DNA of 7,797 nucleotides, taken from the NCBI GenBank assembly GCA_903894655.1, contig CAITQY010000670.1, positions 1-7,797 on the forward strand. Reading direction: 5' to 3'. Within the stretch, counting starts at the first letter, position 1; each line of letters opens with the position of its first letter. Below, in pieces: positions 1 through 7,797 of the stretch. This DNA is from an uncultured Gemmatimonadota bacterium (GTDB lineage: Bacteria > Gemmatimonadota > Gemmatimonadetes > Gemmatimonadales > Gemmatimonadaceae). Position numbers and translations under genes: made by a program. A model generated the notes under the pieces. The model had not been told where the DNA came from. It was given only the letters and a program-made list of their open reading frames with translations, and made no database searches.

Positions 1-630
1 AACGTCGCACACGGTGTCCTGCTTGGCGAGGGTGCGCTCGTACACGAGTCGGCCTATGTCGACGCTGGCGCGGTGATCGGTGCTGGATCACGCGTCTGGC
101 ATTTCTGCCACGTGCTCGGCGGCGCCGAAATCGGCGCGCGATGTTCGCTCGGACAGAACGTGGTCGTGATGAACGGCGTCGTGATCGGCGACAACGCCAA
201 GATCCAGAACAACGTCTCGTTGTACGAGGGCGTGGAACTGGAGGCCGACGTGTTTTGCGGCCCGTCCATGGTCTTCACCAACGTGTACAATCCGCGCAGT
301 GCAGTGTCGCGGAAGAATGAGTACCGCCGCACCCTCCTGCGGCGGGGCGCGACGATCGGGGCGAATGCCACGATTGTGTGCGGGGTGACGATCGGACGAT
401 TCGCGTTCATCGGAGCCGGCGCGGTCGTCAATCGCGATGTCCCTGATTATGCGCTCGTCGCGGGCGTGCCCGGCAAGCGGATCGGCTGGATGTCCGAAGA
501 TGGGCATACGCTCGAGTCGCTGAGCCTGGCCGGAGCGGAGGGCGCGCACGAGCTGCTGCGTTGCCCCGGCACCGACGTGCGGTACGAACGGCATGGGGAC
601 GTGGTCGTTCGCCTCGGGGAGACGGTATGA
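1..630 (+). CDS. wbpD: WbpD/WlbB-like UDP-sugar N-acetyltransferase (5' partial)
   Basis: The reading frame is open from base 1 to the TGA at 628-630, giving 209 visible residues. It is a left-handed beta-helix acyltransferase built from hexapeptide repeats: many [VI]-G-x-x-[ASC] turns, for example VIGAGSRVW, EIGARCSLGQN, VIGDNAKIQNN, TIGANATIVCG and TIGRFAFIGAGAVV. The segments FCGPSMVFTNVYNPRS and the closing DVPDYALVAGVPGKRIGWMSE are typical of the WbpD/WlbB family. That family uses acetyl-CoA to acetylate the 3-amino group of UDP-2-acetamido-3-amino-2,3-dideoxyglucuronate in the cytoplasm. A GTG at 73 could be called as the start, but the family-like residues VLLGEGALVHESAYVD lie in frame upstream of it, so the true start is probably just before the window. 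A tail of about 40 residues follows the GWMSE motif and contains a single Cys-Pro (residue 188); its role is unknown. The stop overlaps the next start. The product class is secure; the exact sugar is inferred from the neighbours. Confidence 0.9.
   Translation, partial: NVAHGVLLGEGALVHESAYVDAGAVIGAGSRVWHFCHVLGGAEIGARCSLGQNVVVMNGVVIGDNAKIQNNVSLYEGVELEADVFCGPSMVFTNVYNPRSAVSRKNEYRRTLLRRGATIGANATIVCGVTIGRFAFIGAGAVVNRDVPDYALVAGVPGKRIGWMSEDGHTLESLSLAGAEGAHELLRCPGTDVRYERHGDVVVRLGETV
616..621 (+). promoter_or_regulatory. Shine-Dalgarno for the Gfo/Idh/MocA dehydrogenase
   Basis: GGGGAG lies 5 nt before the ATG at 627, inside the end of the acetyltransferase gene. It supports choosing 627 over the longer upstream frame that opens at 561, whose extra 22 residues (arginine-rich) look like non-coding shadow translation. 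Together with the ATGA overlap it suggests translational coupling. Confidence 0.6.
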
Positions 631-1688
631 ACGGGAAAGGCATTGCCGCTGGAGAGCGCATCCGTGTCGCCCTCTTGGGCTGCGGTCGCATCAGCAAAAA
701 TCACTTCGATGCGCTCGCGAAGCTCCCCGGTCTCGAGCTCGTGGCCGTGTGCGACCTCGTCGCCGAGCGTGCGGAGCAGGCCGGCACGATGTATAGCGTG
801 CCATGGTTTACGAGCTACGAACAGATGCTGTCCGACGTCGCGAGCGACGCGGTGATTATCGCGACGCCGTCCGGATTGCATCCGCAGCATGGGATTCTTG
901 CGGCCAAGGCGGGTCGTCACGTGATCTCGGAAAAGCCGATGGGGATCTCGCTCGCGGCCGCCGACGCGCTCGTGCAGGCCTGCGACGACCACCAGGTGCA
1001 GCTGTTCGTCGTCAAGCAAAATCGCCTCAATCCGGCGATCGTGCTGCTCAAGCGCGCGATCGAGCGTGGACGCTTCGGGCGGATTTATATGGCGAACTGC
1101 ACGGTGCGCTGGACACGGCCGCAGGACTACTATGACCAGGCGCCGTGGCGCGGGACGTGGGAATTTGACGGCGGCGCATTCATGAATCAGGCGTCGCACT
1201 ACGTCGATCTGGTGCAATGGCTGGTCGGCCCCGTCGAAAGCGTGATGGCCAAGACCGCGACCATGGCACGGAACATCGAGGCCGAGGACAGCGGCGCCGC
1301 GGTGCTCAAGTTCCGCTCCGGTGCGATTGGCGTCATCGAAGTCACGATGTTGACGTTCCCTCGGAATCTCGAAGGGTCGATTACCATCCTGGGCGAGAAG
1401 GGCAGTGTGAAGATCGGCGGGACCGCGGTCAACAAGGTCGAACATTGGACCTTCGCTGATTACGATGACGACGACAAGCTCGTCGAACAGGCGAACACCA
1501 ATCCGCCAAGCGTGTACGGGTTCGGGCATGAAGGGTATTACCGTAATGTCGAATCGGTGCTGCGTGGTGACGCGCGCCCCGACACCGACGGTCGTGCCGG
1601 TCGCAAGTCGCTCGAACTCATTCTGGGGATCTACGAATCGGCGAAGACTGGCCGTGACGTCCCCCTGCCGCTTCGCGTCAACAACTGA
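627..1688 (+). CDS. wbpB: WbpB/WlbA-like UDP-GlcNAcA 3-dehydrogenase (Gfo/Idh/MocA)
   Basis: This 353-residue protein has an N-terminal Rossmann fold with the nucleotide-binding loop VALLGCGRISKNH (residues 14-26). The family EKP motif is at 102-104, with the usually catalytic Lys103, and GGAFMNQASHYVDL follows with His191, the second expected active-site residue. The stretches VKQNRLNPA (129-137) and RWTRPQDYYDQAPWRGTW (161-178) are what I recognise from WlbA/WbpB rather than from generic sugar oxidoreductases. The known reaction oxidises C3 of UDP-N-acetylglucosaminuronate with tightly bound NAD, and the cofactor is regenerated by reducing 2-oxoglutarate. The 2-oxoglutarate comes from the partner aminotransferase, encoded immediately downstream. 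The ATG overlaps the acetyltransferase stop as ATGA (627-630). An acidic run DYDDDDK (1458-1478) sits in the C-terminal domain. The alternative is GnnA, the lipid A GlcNAc3N dehydrogenase, but the 6-dehydrogenase and acetyltransferase neighbours favour the uronic acid pathway. Confidence 0.9.
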   Translation: MNGKGIAAGERIRVALLGCGRISKNHFDALAKLPGLELVAVCDLVAERAEQAGTMYSVPWFTSYEQMLSDVASDAVIIATPSGLHPQHGILAAKAGRHVISEKPMGISLAAADALVQACDDHQVQLFVVKQNRLNPAIVLLKRAIERGRFGRIYMANCTVRWTRPQDYYDQAPWRGTWEFDGGAFMNQASHYVDLVQWLVGPVESVMAKTATMARNIEAEDSGAAVLKFRSGAIGVIEVTMLTFPRNLEGSITILGEKGSVKIGGTAVNKVEHWTFADYDDDDKLVEQANTNPPSVYGFGHEGYYRNVESVLRGDARPDTDGRAGRKSLELILGIYESAKTGRDVPLPLRVNN

Positions 1689-1699
1689 ACCTATCCGTC

Positions 1700-2812
1700 A
1701 TGGCCGTTCCTCTTCTCGATCTCAAGGCGCAGCACGCCACCATCCGCGATGAAGTCGTCGCCGCGGTGATGGATGTCGTGGATCAGCAGGCGTTCATCCT
1801 CGGTGATCCCGTCGCGCAACTCGAGTGCAGCGTCGCTGGTCTGTCACAGGTCAAGTACGCCGTCGGCTGCGCCAACGGCACCGACGCCTTGCTGCTGGCG
1901 CTGCGCGCGCTTGACGTCGGAGCTGGAGACGAGGTGGTCACGACGCCGTTCACGTTTTTTGCAACCGCCGGCGCGGTACACAACGTCGGGGCACGCCCGG
2001 TCTTCGTCGACATCGATCCGCGTACGTTCAACATCTCGCCCGACGCGATCCGTCCGGCCGTGAACGAGAAGACCAAGGCGGTGATCGCCGTCGACCTGTT
2101 TGGACAGATGACGGCCATCGAGCATGTCAGCGAGGCCGCGCAGGGACGTCCGGTGATCGAAGACGCGGCCCAGTCGATCGGCGCGAGCCGGCGGATCAAC
2201 GGCGCCAAGGTAATGGCGGGTCAAGCCGCGACGATCGGCACCTATAGCTTTTTCCCGTCGAAGAATCTCGGCGGATACGGCGACGGTGGCATGATGGTCA
2301 CGCAGGATGAGGCACTGTTTGAAACGCTCCTGAAGCTTCGCACGCACGGGAGTCGTCGCACGTATTTCCACGAGATCGTCGGCTACAACAGCCGACTCGA
2401 TGCGCTCCAAGCTGCCGTCCTACGCGCCAAGTTGCCGCATTTGGAATCGTGGAGTGCCGCGCGCCGTCGGAATGCCGCGTATTACGATGCCGCGTTCGCC
2501 GATCTGCCCGAAGTGGTCACGCCGTATATCGATCCGGCCAACACCTCGATCTACAACCAGTACACGATCCGTGTGCCACAGCGCGATGCGCTGCAGGCAC
2601 ATCTCAAGGATCGCGGTATCGGTTGCTCCGTCTACTATCCGCTGCCACTGCACTTGCAGCCGTGCTTCGCGTATCTCGGGTACCAGCAGGGGCAGTGCCC
2701 CGAGTCGGAACGCGCGGCGCTCGAAGTGCTGTCGCTACCGGTTTTCCCCGAGCTCACCACTGTGCAACTCGATGAAGTCATCGGGGCAGTGCGAGCCTTC
2801 TTTGGACGCTGA
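1700..2812 (+). CDS. wbpE: WbpE-like UDP-sugar 3-aminotransferase (DegT/DnrJ/EryC1/StrS)
   Basis: A 370-residue, full-length fold-type I PLP enzyme. It opens with the family hallmark VPLLDLKAQ (3-11). ANGTDALLLAL (58-68) binds the cofactor phosphate, and TPFTFFATA (82-90) and FVDIDPRTFNI (102-112) follow. EDAAQSIGA (154-162) supplies Asp155 for the pyridine nitrogen, and SFFPSKNLGGYGDGG (183-197) carries the Schiff-base Lys188. GYNSRLDALQAAVLRAKL is the typical C-terminal-domain entry. In the WbpE pathway it moves an amino group from glutamate to the 3-keto UDP-sugar made by the preceding dehydrogenase, releasing the 2-oxoglutarate that this dehydrogenase consumes. It starts 11 nt after the dehydrogenase stop. 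I see no Shine-Dalgarno match before the ATG. The aminotransferase family is certain. The 3-amino specificity rests on the gene context, because the same fold also serves 4-amino sugars. Confidence 0.9.
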   Translation: MAVPLLDLKAQHATIRDEVVAAVMDVVDQQAFILGDPVAQLECSVAGLSQVKYAVGCANGTDALLLALRALDVGAGDEVVTTPFTFFATAGAVHNVGARPVFVDIDPRTFNISPDAIRPAVNEKTKAVIAVDLFGQMTAIEHVSEAAQGRPVIEDAAQSIGASRRINGAKVMAGQAATIGTYSFFPSKNLGGYGDGGMMVTQDEALFETLLKLRTHGSRRTYFHEIVGYNSRLDALQAAVLRAKLPHLESWSAARRRNAAYYDAAFADLPEVVTPYIDPANTSIYNQYTIRVPQRDALQAHLKDRGIGCSVYYPLPLHLQPCFAYLGYQQGQCPESERAALEVLSLPVFPELTTVQLDEVIGAVRAFFGR

Positions 2813-2814
2813 GG
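2811..2814 (+). promoter_or_regulatory. Shine-Dalgarno for the UDP-sugar dehydrogenase, overlapping the upstream stop
   Basis: GAGG shares its first two bases with the aminotransferase TGA stop (2810-2812) and lies 8 nt before the ATG at 2823. This favours the start at 2823 over the in-frame ATG at 2841, which has no purine-rich box in front of it. Confidence 0.45.
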
Positions 2815-2822
2815 CGCACGAC

Positions 2823-4181
2823 ATGGTCGATTCCCCGTCGATGAAGGACCACCTGCTCTCGAAGATTCAGGACCGCACCGCCGTGATCGGCGTGATCGGT
2901 CTGGGCTATGTGGGGTTGCCGCTCGCGATGGAGTTCGTCCACGCCGGCTTTCGCGTCATCGGGTACGACGTGAGTCAGCGCGTGATCGATCTGCTCATGG
3001 CCGGACAGTCGCACATTCAGGATATTCCGAACCAGGTGGTGCAGGAGGCGGTGGCAGCGGGAAGCTTTGTGGCAACCGCCGTCGAGTCGCGCATCGGGGA
3101 ATGCGACGCCATCTCGGTCGCGGTGCCGACGCCGCTCTCGAAAACGCGCGATCCGGATATGGCCTTCGTCTTGGCCGCCGCCGACGCTATCGCGCGGCAA
3201 GCCCATCCCGGGATGTGCGTGGTGCTGGAAAGCACCACCTACCCGGGCACCACGCGGGAACTGCTGCAGCCGCGGCTCGAAGCGATGGGGCTCACCGTCG
3301 GCAAGGACGTGTTCGTGGCGTTCAGCCCCGAGCGCGTCGATCCGGGCAACCCCATCTACCAAACCAAGAACACCCCGAAGGTGGTCGGCGGCGTCACGCC
3401 CGCCTGTGTCGAGGTCGCGAGCGCGCTCTACGCCAGCTGCATCGACGTGGTGGTCCCGGTCTCGTCGCCGGAAGCAGCCGAGCTGGTGAAGTTGCTCGAG
3501 AACACCTTCCGCGCCGTGAACATCGGCCTAGTCAACGAAATTGCGATTGTCTGTGACAAACTGGGCGTCGACGTCTGGGAAGTCATCAACGCGGCCGCGA
3601 CGAAGCCCTTCGGGTTCATGAAGTTCACGCCGGGTCCTGGTATCGGTGGGCACTGCATTCCGCTCGACCCGCACTATCTCGCTTGGAAGATGCGCACGCT
3701 CAACTACAAGACGCGCTTCATCGACCTCGCCAGCGAGATCAATTCCAACATGCCGCACTGGGTTGTGCAGAAGGTGGCCGACGCGCTCAACGAAGTCCGG
3801 AAGGCCGTACGCGGCAGTCGCGTGTTGGTGCTCGGCGTCGCCTACAAGCGCGACATCGACGATGTCCGAGAGAGCCCCGCCCTTGATGTCATTCGGTTGC
3901 TCGAAGAGCGCGGCGCGCACGTGGAGTTCCACGATCCGTTCGTACACGAGTTCCGTGAAGAAGGGCATGTCAGGACGGGCGTTGAACTCAGCGACGAAAT
4001 GCTGCGCTGGGCCGACGCCGTCGTGGTGGTCACCGATCACAAGAATGTCGACTACCAGCGCGTCGTGGACCACGCGGCCCTGCTCGTCGACACGCGAAAC
4101 GTCACGGCAGGCCTCAAGGCCGGGCGTGCTCGTATCATCCCGCTGGCGTCCGGCACGCGGACCGTGGGCGCAACATCATGA
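2823..4181 (+). CDS. wbpA: WbpA-like UDP-N-acetylglucosamine 6-dehydrogenase
   Basis: This 452-residue member of the UDP-glucose/GDP-mannose dehydrogenase superfamily is slightly longer than typical WbpA-type enzymes. The N-terminal NAD domain has VIGLGYVGLP (24-33) and then VAVPTPLS, and VVLESTTYPGTT carries the conserved Glu136. The central helix region has KLLENTFRAVNIGLVNE. The catalytic cysteine is Cys278 in GPGIGGHCIPLDPHYL, and the C-terminal UDP-binding domain has VLVLGVAYKRDIDDVRESPALDVI. The reaction is two successive NAD-dependent oxidations at C6, giving the UDP-uronic acid that feeds the three enzymes encoded upstream. The frame is open back to 2400, but that extension reads through the aminotransferase and is not real. 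The 2823 ATG is preferred because of the GAGG ahead of it; 2841 is possible and would remove six residues. The stop overlaps an ATG (ATGA, 4178-4181). UDP-ManNAc dehydrogenase (WecC) is the main alternative; the neighbours favour UDP-GlcNAc. Confidence 0.88.
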   Translation: MVDSPSMKDHLLSKIQDRTAVIGVIGLGYVGLPLAMEFVHAGFRVIGYDVSQRVIDLLMAGQSHIQDIPNQVVQEAVAAGSFVATAVESRIGECDAISVAVPTPLSKTRDPDMAFVLAAADAIARQAHPGMCVVLESTTYPGTTRELLQPRLEAMGLTVGKDVFVAFSPERVDPGNPIYQTKNTPKVVGGVTPACVEVASALYASCIDVVVPVSSPEAAELVKLLENTFRAVNIGLVNEIAIVCDKLGVDVWEVINAAATKPFGFMKFTPGPGIGGHCIPLDPHYLAWKMRTLNYKTRFIDLASEINSNMPHWVVQKVADALNEVRKAVRGSRVLVLGVAYKRDIDDVRESPALDVIRLLEERGAHVEFHDPFVHEFREEGHVRTGVELSDEMLRWADAVVVVTDHKNVDYQRVVDHAALLVDTRNVTAGLKAGRARIIPLASGTRTVGATS

Positions 4182-4243
4182 ACCGAGCTCTCGTCGGCGG
4201 TAAGGATCCGCATGCGGTGCGTCGGGTACCAGAGTCCGCATGA
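4178..4243 (+). CDS. Possible 21-codon coupling ORF (MNRALVGGKDPHAVRRVPESA)
   Basis: Its ATG (4178-4180) overlaps the stop of the 6-dehydrogenase as ATGA, and its own TGA (4241-4243) overlaps the bamD ATG (4240-4242), again as ATGA. It therefore fills the whole 58-nt gap between the two genes. No clear Shine-Dalgarno precedes it or bamD. The peptide has no signal, membrane segment or recognisable motif. The likely role, if it is translated, is to carry terminating ribosomes to the bamD start; the peptide may have no function of its own. Chance is a serious alternative, since a 21-codon open stretch is unremarkable at this GC content. The double overlap is what makes it worth recording. Confidence 0.3.
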   Translation: MNRALVGGKDPHAVRRVPESA

Positions 4244-5088
4244 GTCAACGACTATCTCGCGTTGAATTCCGCCTGTTGATGCTGCTCGGCGTTGCCGTTG
4301 CATTGGCGGGCTGTTCTCGCGGTTTTCAACCTCGCGATTACGCGAATCCTGAAGCGCTCTTCCGTGCATCCCTGCTGGAATTCCAGCGGCAGAAGTGGGA
4401 CAACGCGAAAATCGGCTTCGAGCGCCTGACCAGTGATTTGTCGGCGCGTGATCCGCTTTTGGCGCCGGCGTACTTCTATCTGGCGTTGTCGCATGAGCAA
4501 CAGAAGGAGTACCTGCTCGCCGCGCAGGCGTTCGAGCGCATCACCGACGGGTTTCCCGACGATACGCTGGCGTCAACGGCCATGCTCGGCGTCGGCCGAA
4601 GCTATCAGAACTTGTGGCGGCGGCCGTCTCTTGACCCGGAGAACGGGCAGAAGGCCGTCTCGATCCTCAGGGCGCTGCTCTCGTCGTATCCCGACAGCAA
4701 GGAAACGGACGACGCCAAGAAGCGGATTGTCCAGATCGAAGAGTGGATGGCCCAGAAGGACTACGACGCTGGCGTTCATTACGTCCGGGTACGTCGAGCC
4801 ATCGATCCGGCGATCATCTACTTCAAAGATGTCGTCACGACGTATCCCAGCACCAAGGCCGCCCGCCTGTCGTGGCTCCGGCTGCATGAGCTGTACACGA
4901 AGATCCGCTGGAAGGAGGATGCCGCGGAGACGTGTACCGCCATGTGGCGTGCCTACCCTGGCGATGCGTTGGTGAAGGTCGCCTGCGGCGCTCCGCCGGC
5001 CGATTCGGCCACCGCCGCTCAGGCTCCGCCACCGCCTATCCCGTCGCCAGTGGCCTACGCACGCCCCGGACCGGCGCGTCGCGGATGA
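4240..5088 (+). CDS. bamD: Outer-membrane assembly lipoprotein BamD (YfiO family)
   Basis: A 282-residue predicted lipoprotein. The signal peptide has a basic start (MSQRLSR), a hydrophobic core (LLMLLGVAVALAG) and the lipobox LAGC, with the lipidated Cys25. Ser at +2 is compatible with Lol sorting to the outer membrane. TPR-like helical pairs follow: NPEALFRASLLEFQRQKWDNAKIGFERL (37-63), LAPAYFYLALSHEQQKEYLLAAQAFERI (74-101) and an area around 110-150 with the BamD-like SLDPENGQKAVSILRALLSSYPDS. DDAKKRIVQIEEWMAQKDYDAGVHYV comes next, then a last repeat ending near YPSTKAA. BamD is the essential periplasm-facing partner of BamA in inserting beta-barrel proteins. The protein is longer than E. 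coli BamD (about 245) because of a tail of about 30 residues rich in Ala and Pro (APPPPIPSP). A stop codon at 4201-4203 rules out a longer N-terminus. A generic TPR lipoprotein is the alternative. Confidence 0.87.
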   Translation: MSQRLSRVEFRLLMLLGVAVALAGCSRGFQPRDYANPEALFRASLLEFQRQKWDNAKIGFERLTSDLSARDPLLAPAYFYLALSHEQQKEYLLAAQAFERITDGFPDDTLASTAMLGVGRSYQNLWRRPSLDPENGQKAVSILRALLSSYPDSKETDDAKKRIVQIEEWMAQKDYDAGVHYVRVRRAIDPAIIYFKDVVTTYPSTKAARLSWLRLHELYTKIRWKEDAAETCTAMWRAYPGDALVKVACGAPPADSATAAQAPPPPIPSPVAYARPGPARRG

Positions 5089-5102
5089 CCCGCGCCGTCT
5101 GA
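5085..5102 (+). other. Five-codon frame (MTRAV) between bamD and nadD
   Basis: An ATG at 5085-5087 overlaps the bamD TGA (5086-5088) as ATGA. The frame ends at TGA 5100-5102, five bases before the nadD ATG at 5108. No Shine-Dalgarno is visible for nadD, so re-initiation by ribosomes finishing bamD or this short frame is plausible. On its own this could easily be chance; it is listed because the same arrangement occurs at the neighbouring junctions. Confidence 0.15.
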
Positions 5103-5107
5103 CCCCG

Positions 5108-5746
5108 ATGCGCATCGGCATCCTCGGCGGAAGCTTTGATCCGCCGCATGTCGGCCACCTCCTGGTAGCGCAGGATGCCCTCGACGAGCTCGCACTCGAT
5201 CGGCTATTGATCGTCCCGGCGGCCCAACAGCCGCTGAAGGGAACGGATCAGACGCCCGCCGAGCACCGGCTGGCCATGGCGCGGGCCTGTTTTGGCGGAA
5301 TTCCGCACATCGAGGTGGATCCCATCGAAATCGATCGGGGCGGGTTATCTTTCATGGTTGACACCGTGGACGTTCTGCGCCGACGCTGGCCGTCGGCGAC
5401 GCTTCACCTGCTGGTCGGCGATGACGTGGTTCCCACGTTACCGCGTTGGCGCGACGTGTCGCGGTTATTGGCGATGGTGCAGCTGATCGTGCTGCATCGC
5501 GCCGACCGTGGTCACGATGTCGCCGCGCTCGCCGTCCCGTTGGAGAGCGTCGGAGCAGCGATGGCACGGCGGCTGGCGACGCGACGCGTCGACTTGTCGT
5601 CAACCGAAATCAGGGCACGGGTTCGTGACGGGCGCTCCATTCGGGGGTTCGTTCCTGACGCCGTGGCGACTTACATAGCGACCACCGGACTGTATCTCGA
5701 GAATTCCCGGGAGTCGTCGATCACGGAGGGCCCAGCGCGCGCCTGA
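5108..5746 (+). CDS. nadD: Nicotinate-mononucleotide adenylyltransferase NadD
   Basis: This 212-residue protein has the usual NadD length. It begins with the nucleotidyltransferase signature GGSFDPPHVGH (7-17; the GxFxPxHxGH motif), which binds ATP. Other family landmarks are the AQQPLK loop (39-44), LSFMVDTV in the place of the usual S-Y-T-V-D-T-L (80-87), LLVGDDVVPTLPRW (101-114) and the C-terminal SSTEIRARVRDG (164-175), the second ATP-binding motif. It transfers AMP from ATP to nicotinate mononucleotide, giving deamido-NAD in the cytoplasm, a step common to de novo and salvage NAD synthesis. The start is 19 nt after the bamD stop and the Met-Arg-Ile-Gly opening fits the first beta strand, so 5108 is secure. 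A tail of about 15 residues (NSRESSITEGPARA) follows the conserved end. In many genomes nadD is followed by rsfS; here secA follows instead. Confidence 0.95.
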   Translation: MRIGILGGSFDPPHVGHLLVAQDALDELALDRLLIVPAAQQPLKGTDQTPAEHRLAMARACFGGIPHIEVDPIEIDRGGLSFMVDTVDVLRRRWPSATLHLLVGDDVVPTLPRWRDVSRLLAMVQLIVLHRADRGHDVAALAVPLESVGAAMARRLATRRVDLSSTEIRARVRDGRSIRGFVPDAVATYIATTGLYLENSRESSITEGPARA

Positions 5747-5787
5747 TGGCGTACGGGGACTTCGCGGTCGCGACGCCCTTGCCATGA
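5746..5787 (+). other. 13-codon frame (MAYGDFAVATPLP) between nadD and secA
   Basis: An ATG at 5746-5748 overlaps the nadD stop as TGATG. The frame closes at TGA 5785-5787, seven bases before the secA ATG at 5795, and so spans almost all of the 48-nt gap. No motif is visible in the peptide. A transcription terminator is not apparent in the gap. The function, if any, would be to hand ribosomes on to secA; coincidence is possible, particularly because secA has its own ribosome-binding site. Confidence 0.2.
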
Positions 5788-5790
5788 GGT
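5786..5790 (+). promoter_or_regulatory. Shine-Dalgarno for secA
   Basis: GAGGT lies 4 nt upstream of the ATG at 5795 and supports that start, which gives MLKALIGRVFGTRHERERKR, a typical SecA N-terminus. A nearby ATG at 5784 in another frame stops after five codons and is not a start for secA. Confidence 0.6.
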
Positions 5791-5794
5791 TCGT

Positions 5795-7797
<2,003 letters not shown>

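Noticed and set aside
73..630. A GTG start at 73 for the acetyltransferase
   Set aside because: The in-frame residues before it (GEGALVHESAYVDAGA) form the first part of the beta-helix as in the family, so the gene more likely starts upstream of the window.
1458..1478. DYDDDDK in the 3-dehydrogenase, resembling an epitope tag or enterokinase site
   Set aside because: It lies inside the C-terminal domain in a normal acidic stretch and lacks the lysine at the third position of the synthetic tag, so it is a natural coincidence and not a sign of engineered DNA.
447..1529. A 360-codon open frame on the minus strand opposite the acetyltransferase and 3-dehydrogenase genes
   Set aside because: Its translation has no recognisable domain and is rich in Arg, His, Asp and Val as expected for antisense of GC-rich coding DNA. 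Both genes beneath it have clear family motifs.
2400..2822. An N-terminal extension of the 6-dehydrogenase frame that would give a 593-residue fusion
   Set aside because: The extra residues are an out-of-frame, Arg/Ser/Pro-rich reading of the aminotransferase gene. The dehydrogenase homology begins only after the ATG at 2823.
4207..4242. A 10-bp palindrome CCGCATGCGG (4208-4217) and a direct repeat TCCGCATG (4207-4214 and 4235-4242) before bamD
   Set aside because: The palindrome has no loop to form a stable hairpin and the repeat is only 8 bp. Without conservation data, neither supports an operator or terminator call.
5747..5794. Possible terminator or promoter between nadD and secA
   Set aside because: The GC-rich TCGCGGTCGCGA segment is an imperfect palindrome without a U-rich run, and no paired -35/-10 boxes could be made out.

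Overview
The window reads as ordinary chromosome from a GC-rich, Gram-negative (two-membrane) bacterium. A lipoprotein with a lipobox that matches the outer-membrane assembly factor BamD implies an outer membrane. The SecA fragment has an enlarged N-terminal region and a local signature (WDMVPYDVQLIGG, then AEMATGEGKTLVATLP) that I associate with the Bacteroidetes/Chlorobi/Gemmatimonadetes group. Together with the high GC this makes Gemmatimonadota my best guess. That assignment is inference and no database was searched.

Layout: seven protein genes, all on the + strand and tightly packed. Positions 1-4181 hold a four-gene nucleotide-sugar cassette: a WbpD/WlbB-type left-handed beta-helix N-acetyltransferase (5' end outside the window), a WbpB/WlbA-type Gfo/Idh/MocA dehydrogenase, a WbpE-type PLP aminotransferase and a WbpA-type UDP-sugar 6-dehydrogenase. 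In the characterised Pseudomonas and Bordetella pathways these four activities convert UDP-GlcNAc to UDP-2,3-diacetamido-2,3-dideoxy-glucuronic acid, a precursor for lipopolysaccharide O-antigen or other surface glycans. Positions 4240-7797 hold a housekeeping block: bamD (outer-membrane protein assembly), nadD (NAD synthesis) and the first 667 codons of secA (the Sec export ATPase, 3' end outside the window).

The genes probably form one transcription unit. Spacings are a 4-nt ATGA overlap, then gaps of 11, 10, 58, 19 and 48 nt, with no terminator-like hairpin or convincing promoter seen. The oddest feature is at the last three junctions. In each one the upstream stop codon overlaps an ATG that opens a very short reading frame, and that frame closes at or within a few bases of the next gene's ATG. 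The 21-codon case at 4178-4243 joins both neighbours through ATGA overlaps. This could be a translation re-initiation relay, or chance in GC-rich DNA.

I saw no RNA gene, mobile element, CRISPR array, attachment site or clearly undescribed defence or metabolic system. The many long reading frames on the minus strand are shadows of the real genes.
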